64,000 nucleotides of DNA from CAYMYN01 sp964394665 (GTDB lineage: Bacteria > Planctomycetota > UBA1135 > GCA-002686595). Positions within the stretch are counted from its first letter, which is position 1. Each line of letters starts with the position of its first letter. The notes under the pieces were generated by a model that saw nothing but the letters and a program-made list of their open reading frames with translations, did not search any database and was not told the origin of the DNA. The stretch spans positions 303,496 through 367,495 of the forward strand of contig CAYMYN010000002.1 in NCBI GenBank assembly GCA_964394665.1, in the 5' to 3' direction. Shown in pieces: positions 1 to 8,202 of this stretch. The translations under genes and the position numbers were made by a program.

Positions 1-2
1 CG

Positions 3-398
3 ATGCTGCTCCAGTTCGGTTTCCTCGAACGCATCGCCGAGGTCTTCGCGCGCCACGAGATCGTGATCGACGTGATCGCCACGAGCGAGGTGTCGGTGGC
101 GCTCACGACCGGCGCCGACGCCCGCATCGAGCCGGCCGTGGCCGAGCTGGCGCGCTTCAGCGAGGTCCACGTCGTGCGCGACCTGGCCCTGGTCAGCGTC
201 GTCGGAGAGGAGCTGCGCGACCACGCGGGCATCGCGGCCGCGGTCCTCGCGACGTTGGCCGAGCGGGGCGTGCAGCTCGAGATGACGAGCTATGGCGCCA
301 CGCGCAACAACCTCTCGCTCGTGATCTCCCGCGCGCGCCTCGCCGAGGTCGTGACCGCCCTGCACGAAGAGCTCTTCGCGCTCGCCGCGAAGGCCTGA
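3..398 (+). CDS. lysC: Aspartate kinase, C-terminal ACT part (5'-truncated by the window)
   Basis: Only the last 131 residues are present. The open frame runs off the left edge, so the ATG at position 3 is an internal methionine and not the start. The segment shows the tandem ACT region of class-III-like monofunctional aspartokinases: FLERIAEVFARHEIVIDVIATSEVSVALT is one ACT unit, and the stretch ending MTSYGATRNNLSLVI is the other, equivalent to the ISYGASxxNLSFV motif of the family. These domains bind lysine or threonine for feedback inhibition of L-aspartate phosphorylation, the first step to lysine, threonine and methionine. The kinase domain lies outside the window. A dispersed repeat begins at its TGA stop codon. 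Family assignment is firm; the effector amino acid cannot be told. Confidence 0.85.
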   Translation: MLLQFGFLERIAEVFARHEIVIDVIATSEVSVALTTGADARIEPAVAELARFSEVHVVRDLALVSVVGEELRDHAGIAAAVLATLAERGVQLEMTSYGATRNNLSLVISRARLAEVVTALHEELFALAAKA

Positions 399-493
399 GA
401 GGCCGAGAGAAAATCGAGCGGACCCGGAACGGACCATCCAGACGGCCACTCAGAACGCCTTTTGGACGGCCGGCAAGCCGGCCGTACCGAGAG
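396..493 (+). repeat. Copy A of a ~100-bp dispersed intergenic repeat with stem-loop
   Basis: The 98 bases starting at the TGA stop of the aspartate kinase gene match the last 109 bases of the window (63892-64000). I count 6 mismatches and one 11-bp gap. Both copies start at the stop codon of a plus-strand gene and contain the perfect palindrome ACGGCCGGCAAGCCGGCCGT (466-485 here), a 9-bp stem with an AA loop. No T-run follows the stem on either strand, so it is not a classical intrinsic terminator. It lies between convergent genes. Confidence 0.85.
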
Positions 494-532
494 TGCTCGA
501 ACTCTTCTCACACTCCGAGCCGATCGCGGCGC

Positions 533-1831
533 TCATCGCGATAGGGCGAGACGCCCCGAGTAGACGCGCAGGTAGCCCCGGGTCGACGCACCGCCCTCGA
601 GGCCGGGCGCGCCGATGGCGAAGTCGGGGATGCCGTCTCCGTCGATGTCGCCCAGGCTCGCGAGCGCCGCTCCGAAGCCGTCGTCGTCCGCGCGCCCCAC
701 GAGTTCCCGCCCCCCGGCATCCACTCGCCCCCGCACGAGCAGCACGCGCCCCGCTCGCGCTCCCCCGTCGCCGCGCTCGGGGTCGCCGACGAGGAACTCC
801 GGCCGGCCGTCTCCGTCGAGGTCGCCGATGCCCGCCACGGGCCCCATCCCGGCCCCGGGCCGCCGTCCGTCGCGGCGCCAGAGCAGGCCGCCGTCCGCGC
901 CCGAGCGCACCTCGACCCGCCCCGCGTCGATGCCGCCGGAGTCGGCGCCGACCGAACTGACCAACACGTCCGGCCGGCCATCGCCATCGAGGTCGCCGAT
1001 TCTCGAAATCCACTGTCCGAGTTGCGCCCCGATCTCGGCCCCGTGGACGCCCAGGAGCGCCGCGCCGTCGCGTCCCGAACGCAGCCACGCGCTGCCGGCG
1101 TTGAAGTGCCCCACGTCGCCCAAGGGCGCCCCGATCCACAGGTCCGGCACCCCATCGCCGTCGGCGTCGCCAGCGGCCGCTAGGGCCGTTCCCAGGAGAT
1201 CGAACGGCGCGCCGTCGAAGGTGAGGAGCAACGCCCCGCTCGCGCCGGAGCGCAGCTCCACGCGCCCCGCGGCCGTCCCCGCGCCGTTCGCGAACGGCGC
1301 CCCGACGGCGAGATCCGCGGCCCCGTCCCCGTCGACGTCGCCCACGTTCGCGAGCGCCGCGCCGAAGCGCGCCCCGCCGTTGCCGCCGGTCGCGCTCCAC
1401 AGCAGGGTCCCGCTCGCCCCGGAGAACACGCTCACCCGTCCGCGCGATCCGCCGTGGCGGGGAGAGCCCACCGCGAAGTCGGGAACGCCGTCCCCGTCGA
1501 CGTCGCCGAGCCCCGCCAAGCTGGCGCCGAACTGTTCGGACGTCGTCGGACCGACGAGCTCGTGCAGCACGCTCCCGCTACGGCCCGAGATCACCCACGC
1601 CTGCCCCGAACCCGGTCCGTTGCGCGCGGACAGGGGGGCGCCCAGGGCGAAGTCGGCCCGGCCGTCCCCATCGAGGTCGCCGAGCCCCACCACGGCCGCG
1701 CCGAATCGATCCCCATCGGCGGGGCCCACCAGGCTGTGGAGCAACTCCCCGCCGGCGGAGGCCTCGGCCGCCGCGGCCACGATCGACATCCACGCGAGCG
1801 CCCCACCCGATCCCCAACCCCTCGCTCCCAT
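533..1831 (-). CDS. Exported FG-GAP (integrin-alpha-like) repeat protein
   Basis: 432 residues. A short hydrophobic N-terminus (ALAWMSIVAAAAEASA) fits an export signal. It is followed by seven tandem FG-GAP units of about 55-60 residues, each with a calcium-binding core such as GDLDGDGRADFALGAP, GDVDGDGVPDFAVGSP or GDIDGDGIPDFAIGAP. Seven such units normally close into a beta-propeller, as in integrin alpha subunits, with Ca2+ bound by the DxDGDG loops. The fifth unit is divergent (VLVSSVGA instead of VGAP). Proteins of this kind are abundant in planctomycetes and are assumed to act at the cell surface; no substrate can be inferred. It is the last gene of a minus-strand series beginning near 7.9 kb. 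Confidence 0.85.
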   Translation of the reverse strand: MGARGWGSGGALAWMSIVAAAAEASAGGELLHSLVGPADGDRFGAAVVGLGDLDGDGRADFALGAPLSARNGPGSGQAWVISGRSGSVLHELVGPTTSEQFGASLAGLGDVDGDGVPDFAVGSPRHGGSRGRVSVFSGASGTLLWSATGGNGGARFGAALANVGDVDGDGAADLAVGAPFANGAGTAAGRVELRSGASGALLLTFDGAPFDLLGTALAAAGDADGDGVPDLWIGAPLGDVGHFNAGSAWLRSGRDGAALLGVHGAEIGAQLGQWISRIGDLDGDGRPDVLVSSVGADSGGIDAGRVEVRSGADGGLLWRRDGRRPGAGMGPVAGIGDLDGDGRPEFLVGDPERGDGGARAGRVLLVRGRVDAGGRELVGRADDDGFGAALASLGDIDGDGIPDFAIGAPGLEGGASTRGYLRVYSGRLALSR

Positions 1832-1931
1832 CCCTAACCTCCCGCGCGATTCGCGCAGGAGCCAGACCGCGGACCCCGGGCGAGGTTGCGGGGCAATCGC
1901 GAGGAACCGCGGCGCTCCGCCCGCGGAGCGG

Positions 1932-4844
1932 TCAGGGTCGGTTCCCGAGCCGGCGCGCCAGGTTCCCGTCCATCGGCTTGAGTTGCGAGGCGCGGAGCAG
2001 GTGCTGCCGCGCCGCCGCGGGGCCCTGGGTCGCCTCGAGCAGGTCGCCCGTCATGAGCTGGGCTTCGTACGAGTAGGAGTTCAGCTCGAGCGCGACGCGC
2101 AGGGTCTCGAGGGCGTCCTCGAGGCGGCCGGCCCGCACCTGGACCAGGGCGAGCATCAAGCGCGGACGCAGGAAGTCGGGGAAGTGGCGCGTCAGCTCCT
2201 CGAGCGGTGCGATCGCCCGCTGCGGCTCGTTGCGCGCGAGCGCGAACTGGCCCAGCGCCATGTGGACGCCCAGTTGGGCCGGGACGAGGGCGACCGAACG
2301 GCGATAGGCGTCGAGGCCCTCGTTGATGCGGCCGCGTCGCAACAGGGCAGCCGCATCGAGGTTCAGGTCCTGCAGCGCCAGCCAGTCGACCTCGCTGCCG
2401 GGCAGGTTGGCTCGGCCGCGCAAGGGCACGAAGCTCTCGACGGGGTAATCGGGCACGGCCGTGAGCAGCGCGCGCAGGTCGCTGAACCAGCTCCGGATGC
2501 GCGGCCGTTCGGCGAGCAGGTCGGGCGGGAACGTCGCCAGCGCCGCGCTGGCCGAGAAAGGGAAGGTCTCCATCCGGCCGGTCGGCCAGTAGCTCGACAG
2601 CGGGTTCCTCTGGTCGGTCAGGATCTCACCCGTCCCGTACTCGGCCAGGAGTTCGGCGTGCGTCATCACCAGGCGTGCCAGGAGATGCTCGCCGGAGGGC
2701 ACGTCCACGTCGGCCAGGTCTCCGGCCGCCGCCGGCTCCTGTGCGAAGCGCGTCACGACGTTGCGCCAATCGAGCGGCCGCTTGGAGCCGATCAGCAGCA
2801 GCTCCTTGTTCGTTCCCGTGACGAGCACGCTGTACGGGAAGGCCTGCACGAAGGTGCGGACGATCAGGCGCCCCGCCGCGGGCGGCAACTGGTAGATCGG
2901 CACCCACTGGCTCATGCAGCCTTGGTCGGTCAGGTGATCGAGCACGTCGCGGTAGTACTCCCGCGAGTAGAGGCGCTCGATGCCGTGCATCAGGGGCGGC
3001 GGCGGCTCGCTGGTGATCAGGTCGTAGCGGCCCTCGGTCAATCGCAGGAAGCTGCGGCCGTCGTCGTGGATCAGCCGCACCCGCGAGTCCTCGTACACCC
3101 GGTCGTTGTGGAACTCGAAGAGCGGCGCGTGCTCGAACATGTTGCGCTCGAGGTCGACGATGTCGATGCGCTCGAGGGTCGAGTGTTTCGCGATCGCCGC
3201 CGCCGTGTTGCCCACGCCGAAGCAGATCAGGAGCGCGCTCCTCGGGTCGTCCACCGAGAGCAGCGGGAGGTGCGCCATCACCTTCATGTAGCGCTTCACC
3301 TCGGGGTTCACGTCCGACATCTTGGCCGTGTCGAGGAACAGCGCGTTGCCGTCGGGCTGCGCCGAGACGAAGGTCGTCCAGCCGCTGCTGCCGCGCATCT
3401 CGAGAACTCCGTGGAGGCGCAGTGGGTTGTTCTCGGGCAGGTGAGCGGGGGAGAAGTCCCGCGGCGCGAACCACACGGCAGCCACGACTCCCAAGCCGAC
3501 GACGATCGGCCGCAGGCGGCCCAGCGGTCGGTGCTCGCCCATCCAGATCAGCGCCGCCACGAGCAGGGCGAAGATCCAGGTGAACAGCTCGAACGAGTAG
3601 AAGGCGTTCACCCGCGGCGCGACCCACGAGAACACGACCATCCCGGCCAGGAACGCCACCGTGTTGAGGCCGTAGATCGGGCCCAGGTGCCGGCCCTGCC
3701 GTTGGGCCGCGTTGCAGATCCAGGGCAAGAGCAACGAGACCAGGTAGAAGGCCGGCAGCACGATCACGCCGGTCAGTACCAGCACCGCGGCCAGCATCAC
3801 GAAGCGGCCGTCGGGGTCGAAGGGGAGGGCATCGGCCACGCCCTGGATCACGCGCTCGAGCTGGACGCGCAGCGGCAGGAGGGCGACCCGCGTCACCAGC
3901 AAGAACACCAGGAAGGAGCAGGCGACCAGGACCTGGACGCGGCGCAGGCTCCAGTGCGGGCGGCGGTGGATCGTCCAGCTCCCCAGGAAGATGCCCAGGA
4001 TCGCCCAGAACGAGACGAACGACATCGCCGCGCCGTTGAAGACCTGGATGAAGTGCACGCGGCGGAAGGCGTCGGCCTCGAGGCCGCCGGCGAGGAAGCC
4101 GGAGATCGCCGCGCTCGCCAGGAGCACTCCCAGCGGCACCGGAGGCGTCCCCGCGGCGTCCCGCGCCGGAGCGGCACGCCGTGGCGCGGGGGTGGGCTCG
4201 GCGTCCCAACGAACCTGCCAGGCGTCGCCGCGCGCCAGGAACGCCGCCGCGAGGGCGGCGTTGCCGGCCACCAACACGTACAGGGTCAGGTCGTGCCCCA
4301 ACCAGCGGATCAGGACCCACTCGCACAACAACACGGCGCTGCACGCGCCCAGGGTGTTCCAGGCGTACAGGCTGGCGGGTAGCTCCGTGCGCCGCGCGAA
4401 GGCCTTGCACAAGAGCGGGAAGCTGACCCCCATGAAGAAGCACGGCACGAACACCGCGAGGAACGCGAGCGGCGCCTTGAAGAGCTGTAGGGCCAGCGTC
4501 GGCTCGTACACGCCGGCCTTCAGCTCGTAGGGGAAGGTCCCCAGCAAGGTCAGGGGCACGAGTCGCTCGACCAGCACCGACAGCGCCGTGACGGTGACGA
4601 GCGCCTCGACCAGGCCGTACGCCCGCAGCGGGCCGCCGCGCGCGAGGCGCTGGAGGAGGGGACCCAGCCGCGGGCTCGCCAGCGCGCCGATGCCGAGGCC
4701 GCCGATGAACGCGCTGACCACCAGCGCGAACGTCAGGGTGCTCGACCCGAAGCGGTCGACGAAATGCCGCAGCCAGACGACCTGGTAGCCCAGGCTGAGG
4801 AGGCCCGAGAGGGCGTACAGGAGATGGAGGTGTCGCAGGGGCAC
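1932..4844 (-). CDS. Membrane-embedded spermidine synthase-like protein with C-terminal TPRs
   Basis: About 970 residues from a GTG at 4844; an in-frame ATG at 4958 would add 38 residues of Pro/Arg-rich, unlikely sequence, so the GTG is preferred. The N-terminal half has many hydrophobic segments starting LYALSGLLSLGYQVVWLR, typical of membrane-fused spermidine-synthase-like proteins. The middle contains a Rossmann methyltransferase-like fold: LLICFGVGNTAAAIAKH (nucleotide loop), IDIVDLERNMFEHA (acidic ribose-binding strand) and RYDLITSEPPPP at the site of the catalytic Asp loop of true polyamine aminopropyltransferases. The C-terminal ~130 residues look like TPR helices (LLRRGRINEGLDAYRRSVALVP). 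The altered catalytic loop makes real spermidine synthesis doubtful; the family function is unsettled. It lies between Dps and the FG-GAP gene on the same strand. Confidence 0.8.
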   Translation of the reverse strand: MPLRHLHLLYALSGLLSLGYQVVWLRHFVDRFGSSTLTFALVVSAFIGGLGIGALASPRLGPLLQRLARGGPLRAYGLVEALVTVTALSVLVERLVPLTLLGTFPYELKAGVYEPTLALQLFKAPLAFLAVFVPCFFMGVSFPLLCKAFARRTELPASLYAWNTLGACSAVLLCEWVLIRWLGHDLTLYVLVAGNAALAAAFLARGDAWQVRWDAEPTPAPRRAAPARDAAGTPPVPLGVLLASAAISGFLAGGLEADAFRRVHFIQVFNGAAMSFVSFWAILGIFLGSWTIHRRPHWSLRRVQVLVACSFLVFLLVTRVALLPLRVQLERVIQGVADALPFDPDGRFVMLAAVLVLTGVIVLPAFYLVSLLLPWICNAAQRQGRHLGPIYGLNTVAFLAGMVVFSWVAPRVNAFYSFELFTWIFALLVAALIWMGEHRPLGRLRPIVVGLGVVAAVWFAPRDFSPAHLPENNPLRLHGVLEMRGSSGWTTFVSAQPDGNALFLDTAKMSDVNPEVKRYMKVMAHLPLLSVDDPRSALLICFGVGNTAAAIAKHSTLERIDIVDLERNMFEHAPLFEFHNDRVYEDSRVRLIHDDGRSFLRLTEGRYDLITSEPPPPLMHGIERLYSREYYRDVLDHLTDQGCMSQWVPIYQLPPAAGRLIVRTFVQAFPYSVLVTGTNKELLLIGSKRPLDWRNVVTRFAQEPAAAGDLADVDVPSGEHLLARLVMTHAELLAEYGTGEILTDQRNPLSSYWPTGRMETFPFSASAALATFPPDLLAERPRIRSWFSDLRALLTAVPDYPVESFVPLRGRANLPGSEVDWLALQDLNLDAAALLRRGRINEGLDAYRRSVALVPAQLGVHMALGQFALARNEPQRAIAPLEELTRHFPDFLRPRLMLALVQVRAGRLEDALETLRVALELNSYSYEAQLMTGDLLEATQGPAAARQHLLRASQLKPMDGNLARRLGNRP

Positions 4845-5111
4845 GGCGGCTCGGGCGCAGGATCCCCGCGGGGTTCCCGGGTGGGTAGGGGAGTGAGGGA
4901 AGTGCTCCGCGAAGCGCGGATCCCTCCGCGCGCTGCCGGTCGGGTCGCCGCCGGGCACGCCCTCAGGGGCGGGCCCGTGACGGCATCGTGCCGGGTGACG
5001 ACTCGGTGAGGCCGATCGCCGGACCCTTCCGCCCTCCGCGTCGGAGCGCGAAACGCGGAGGGCGCGGAAGATACCACGCCCTCCGCGCGCCGCCGAACGG
5101 CCGCGCTCCGG

Positions 5112-5585
5112 TCACTCGAGGTGGCTGCGCAGCATCCAGGCGTTCTTCTCGTGCACGTCCATGCGGCGCGTGGCGAGGTCGGCGGTCGCCGCGTCGCCCG
5201 CCTTGTCGGCGGCGTCGATCACGCGCTGGGCGGCCTCGGCGACGGTGCGCTGGTCGGCGGCGAGTTGCTCGATCATCTCGACCGCCGTCACACGGCCGGT
5301 GGATTCCTTGACCTTGGCCAGCTTGACGAACTCCGAGTAGCTCCCGGGCGCGAAGGCTCCCAGGGAGCGGATGCGCTCGGCGATCTCGTCCACCGCCAGG
5401 GCGAGCTCGCTGTACTGGGTCATGAACATCGTGTGCAGGGTCGTGAACATCGGCCCCGTCACGTTCCAGTGGAAGTTGTGCGTCTTGAGGTACAGCGTGT
5501 AGCTGTCGGCGAGCAGCACCGACAGGGCGTCGATGGTGGCCTTGTCGCTGCGGATCGGTGCGGGTCGTTTCGTGGATTTGGCCAT
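5112..5585 (-). CDS. dps: Dps-family DNA-binding ferritin-like protein
   Basis: 157 residues, the usual Dps length, starting MAKSTKRPAPIR with a short Lys/Arg-rich tail that could contact DNA. Dps dodecamers oxidise and store Fe2+ using H2O2 and shield DNA under stress. The family signature is clear: THNFHWNVTGP and DEIAERIRSLG. By alignment to E. coli Dps the inter-subunit ferroxidase ligands are His39, His51, Asp66 and Glu70, but the fifth ligand (Asp/Glu four residues after the second His) is Met55 here. The same open frame extends upstream without another credible start. Neighbours on the same strand are a GNAT and a thioredoxin-like gene; egtBD and katG lie 9-14 kb away, so the region is rich in oxidative-stress functions. 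Confidence 0.95.
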   Translation of the reverse strand: MAKSTKRPAPIRSDKATIDALSVLLADSYTLYLKTHNFHWNVTGPMFTTLHTMFMTQYSELALAVDEIAERIRSLGAFAPGSYSEFVKLAKVKESTGRVTAVEMIEQLAADQRTVAEAAQRVIDAADKAGDAATADLATRRMDVHEKNAWMLRSHLE

Positions 5586-5740
5586 GTCGTCGAGGAAGGC
5601 GCGGAGCGCGCCGCACTCCCGAGTGCCCGCCGCGGAGGCGTCCGCCGCGAGAACCGGGGCCGAAGAGGGTACCAGGTCGGAGTACGCCCGAGCACGACCC
5701 TCGGCCACCACCTCTCCGGATCCGGCCCACGCGTCGCCCC

Positions 5741-6538
5741 TCAATCCCCGCCGAGGAAACGCTGTTCGATGAACAACGTGTGCGAGGCCAGGGCCTGGTA
5801 GCCCATGCGCTCGTAGACCGGCCGTCCGGCGGCCGTGGCGTGGAGGAAGGTGGGGTGCTCGCCGTGGGTGCGGGCGGCGAGCTCGAGCGCGCTGCGCATG
5901 GAGGCGTCGGCGAATCCACGCCGCTGCATGGAGGGATCGGTGGCGACCAGCGCGACGTAGCGATGCCCGTCCACCCTCATCACCGCCGAGCACGATACCG
6001 GCACCCCGTCCGCTCGACCGAGCACGGCAACGTGCTCGCGCCAGAACGCCTGCCTGCCGATGGTGGCGTGGGCCGCGCTCAGGTCCATTCCATAGGCCCG
6101 CGCGTTGACCTCGAGCAGGGCGGCGCAGCCCGCGTCGTCCTCCGGACGGGAGAGCTCCAGTCCCGGCGGCTCCGCGGTCAGCGGCGCGACACGCTGGGCG
6201 AGCATCCCGGTCAGCGGCAGCAGGGGGACGAGTCCCACGCCCGCGAGTGCCTCCGCGGCTTCGGCCGGTGCCTCGAGCCCCTCCTCGGTGACGACCAGGA
6301 ACCACGGCACGTTGCGCGTGCTCGACCACTGGCAGGCATCCCTCCCGCGGGCCGCGAGGTCGTCGCTCGAGAGTCGTTCACCGCTCACGACGGCGATGTT
6401 GAAGAACGGGATCGGCAAGTGGCTGAACACGAATTCGAGCCCAGGACGGGAATCACGGATGTACGTCGGGGCGGGGGCGCACATCAGCTCCCAGGCGCCG
6501 AGTAACTGACGTTGGCTGAGCTCGAGGGATTCGTTCAT
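5741..6538 (-). CDS. GNAT-family N-acetyltransferase
   Basis: 265 residues from ATG at 6538 (MNESLELSQRQLLGAWE). The C-terminal half is a GNAT domain: YVALVATDPSMQRRGFADASMRSALE contains the acetyl-CoA pyrophosphate-binding R/QxxGxx loop (motif A), and RPVYERMGYQALASHTLF is the typical motif B ending. The N-terminal ~120 residues form a less conserved, possibly duplicated and degenerate GNAT lobe (NVPWFLVVTEEGLEA). The acceptor substrate is unknown. It follows the TGA-interrupted thioredoxin-like gene by 64 nt and precedes dps by 155 nt on the same strand, so co-transcription is plausible. Confidence 0.8.
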   Translation of the reverse strand: MNESLELSQRQLLGAWELMCAPAPTYIRDSRPGLEFVFSHLPIPFFNIAVVSGERLSSDDLAARGRDACQWSSTRNVPWFLVVTEEGLEAPAEAAEALAGVGLVPLLPLTGMLAQRVAPLTAEPPGLELSRPEDDAGCAALLEVNARAYGMDLSAAHATIGRQAFWREHVAVLGRADGVPVSCSAVMRVDGHRYVALVATDPSMQRRGFADASMRSALELAARTHGEHPTFLHATAAGRPVYERMGYQALASHTLFIEQRFLGGD

Positions 6539-6602
6539 CGTCGCTGGGCGGTGGGGTTCGGAGTGGGGCTGGCAGCGATGAGCTCGCGCGGACTGCGCCG
6601 GA

Positions 6603-7889
6603 TCACCAGCGATAGGACCAGATCTGCGCCGGGGCGACGAGCTGCTGGGGTTCGAGTTCGACCAGCTCGAAGTGGAAGCCGATCGGCGCGGGTCCGGGGT
6701 CGTCGTCGCGGCCATTGAACTGGGTCGCGCCGCTGCGCGCGCCGACGCAGACGAGCTCGAGCCGTTCGAGGCGCGCGCTGGGGAGTGCATAGCGCGCGTG
6801 TCCGATCCAGTCGAGCTCGAGGCCGCGCACCTGGTCCTCCTCGGAGCGCTCGAAGCCTGCGGTTCTCCAGCGGCCGACGGCGCGCGTGCGCGAGGAACCC
6901 GCGAGCCGCAGGTGCAGCACTCCGTCCTCGACGCGCTCGAGGGTCGCGCGCAGCTCGGCGTGCTCGACCTCCTCGTCGCGGAAAGCCGTGGTCTGTCCTC
7001 GCACGAAGTCGACGAGCTGCGCGCGGGCGATGCGGCGCGCCAGATCGCCGGGGACGGTCCAGGTCGCGCCCGGCTCGGGCAAGGGCTCGGGCGCGCACAG
7101 GGCGCGCACTTCGGATGGACGCAGCCAGGCCCAATCCTCGTTCCAGGCCGCGGGGCGCCAATCGCCGCGGCGGGCGGCCGGGGGTTCGGCGCGCGGCAGG
7201 TCGCGCGCCGTGACGCGCAGGGCGACGCCGCCGGCGGGAAAACGGGCCTCGTAGCGGCGCGTCGCTTCGCGCTCGAGGGCTGGATCGCTGGGCAGCAAGC
7301 GATGTTCGCGGGGCAGGGTGTCCCAGACGACGAGGGCGCGCTCGAGCATCTCGGCCACCTGGGTCGCGCTGCGCGTGTTGATCGAGCCCAGGAAGACGCC
7401 GCTGGGCGCGACGGCGTAGATGCCCTGGCGCGTGTTGCTGGGCTCGGTACGACCGCCGTAGTGGCCCTGCTCGGCGAAGGACTGGAAGAAACGGCACTCG
7501 CGGTCCTCACCGCGCTGCAATCGGCCGACCTCGTCCGCGACCGGCACGAAGGCCTCGAGCAGGGCGACGATGCGCGCATCCGACCAGACCGACCGCCTGG
7601 CGATCACGCCGTTGTTTCATGTGCAGCCGAGCGGGTGGCCGTTCATGGCCCACAGCAGGATCGGGAGCTCGCGCTGCTGCGCCTCGATCACGCCGTCCCA
7701 CAGGCTGGCGCGCCAGGCGTGACGCTTCCAAGCGAGTTCCTCGGCGCTGGGGAGGATCTGCGCGCGTACGCCCTCGAAGCTGTCGGCGCCGGGGGTCGCG
7801 GACGTGCCCGCGGGCTGCTCCTGCGCGAAGGCCTGGGGCGCCCCGAGCAGGAGTTGCAGGACCAGGGTCGAGCGCAGGAGGCTTCGCAT
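6603..7889 (-). CDS. Exported thioredoxin-like protein with in-frame TGA (candidate selenoprotein)
   Basis: Read through one TGA at 7619-7617, this is a 428-residue protein from ATG at 7889, which has GGAG about 8 nt upstream. An N-terminal signal peptide ends near AQAFAQE. The segment PILLWAMNGHPLGCT directly before the TGA and NNGVIARRSVWSDARIVALLE after it are in the same frame, with no indel. This places the TGA (codon 91) in a Cys-Thr-X position at the N-terminus of a helix, where thioredoxin-fold proteins carry their redox Cys. Downstream QGIYAVAPSGVFLGSINTR resembles the cis-Pro strand region of such folds. If the stop is real, two fragments result: 90 residues, and a 334-residue frame starting GTG at 7607. 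I annotate one gene. Selenocysteine, a nonsense mutation and a sequencing error are the options; no sel genes are in the window. Confidence 0.6.
7578..7604 (-). promoter_or_regulatory. Possible bacterial SECIS-like hairpin downstream of the in-frame TGA
   Basis: Starting 12 nt after the TGA, the minus strand can fold GCCAG with CTGGT (the outermost pair is G-U) around a 9-nt loop GCGGTCGGT, extended by ATC/GAT after a 2-nt bulge. The apical loop carries GGTC about 23-26 nt after the TGA; in E. coli fdhF the SelB-binding loop holds GGUC about 19-22 nt after the UGA. Bacterial SECIS elements are variable and hairpins are easy to find in GC-rich DNA, so this is suggestive only. Confidence 0.25.
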
Positions 7890-7990
7890 GGGGATCTCCG
7901 TGGGGTGGGGCCACGCGCGGGCCAGGGGACCGATCCTACGAGCACGGGCTGGATCCAGGGAAGCCTTGGACCCGCCGCCGCTGCTCGCTC

Positions 7991-8095
7991 TCAAAGCCCG
8001 ACCACGATCGCCGTCACCAGGAGCCCGACGCCCAGCAAGAAGCCCAGGAGGACCACGGCCACGACGGGCAGGGCGCTACGGTCCTCGGGGTGCAT
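7991..8095 (-). CDS. Possible 34-residue single-pass membrane peptide
   Basis: A short open frame MHPEDRSALPVVAVVLLG... of which nearly everything after residue 9 is one uninterrupted hydrophobic segment ending VTAIVVGL. A random antisense frame in GC-rich DNA would be expected to be Arg/Pro/Ala-rich, not a clean membrane helix. It sits between the start of the thioredoxin-like gene and the divergent gene at 8203, on the same strand as the former. No good ribosome binding site is seen, so the call is weak. No function can be suggested. Confidence 0.35.
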   Translation of the reverse strand: MHPEDRSALPVVAVVLLGFLLGVGLLVTAIVVGL

Positions 8096-8202
8096 GGGGC
8101 GGAGCGCGGAGGGCAACCCTCCCTGAGCGCGGAATGCCGTGGGGAAGAGTACGCAGGAGGCGGACCCCCAGCGCTCCCCAGCCCGTATACCATCCCATCC
8201 CC

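Noticed and set aside
466..485. Perfect palindrome as a Rho-independent terminator
   Set aside because: No T-run follows the stem on either strand; kept as part of a dispersed repeat instead.
600..1800. Repeated CCGTCCCCGTCGACGTCGCC-like blocks
   Set aside because: They encode the DVDGDG calcium loops of the FG-GAP protein; coding repeats, not an array.
7603..7620. Simple frameshift as the explanation for the split thioredoxin-like gene
   Set aside because: Both halves are in the same frame and join with no gap, so only the TGA codon interrupts them.
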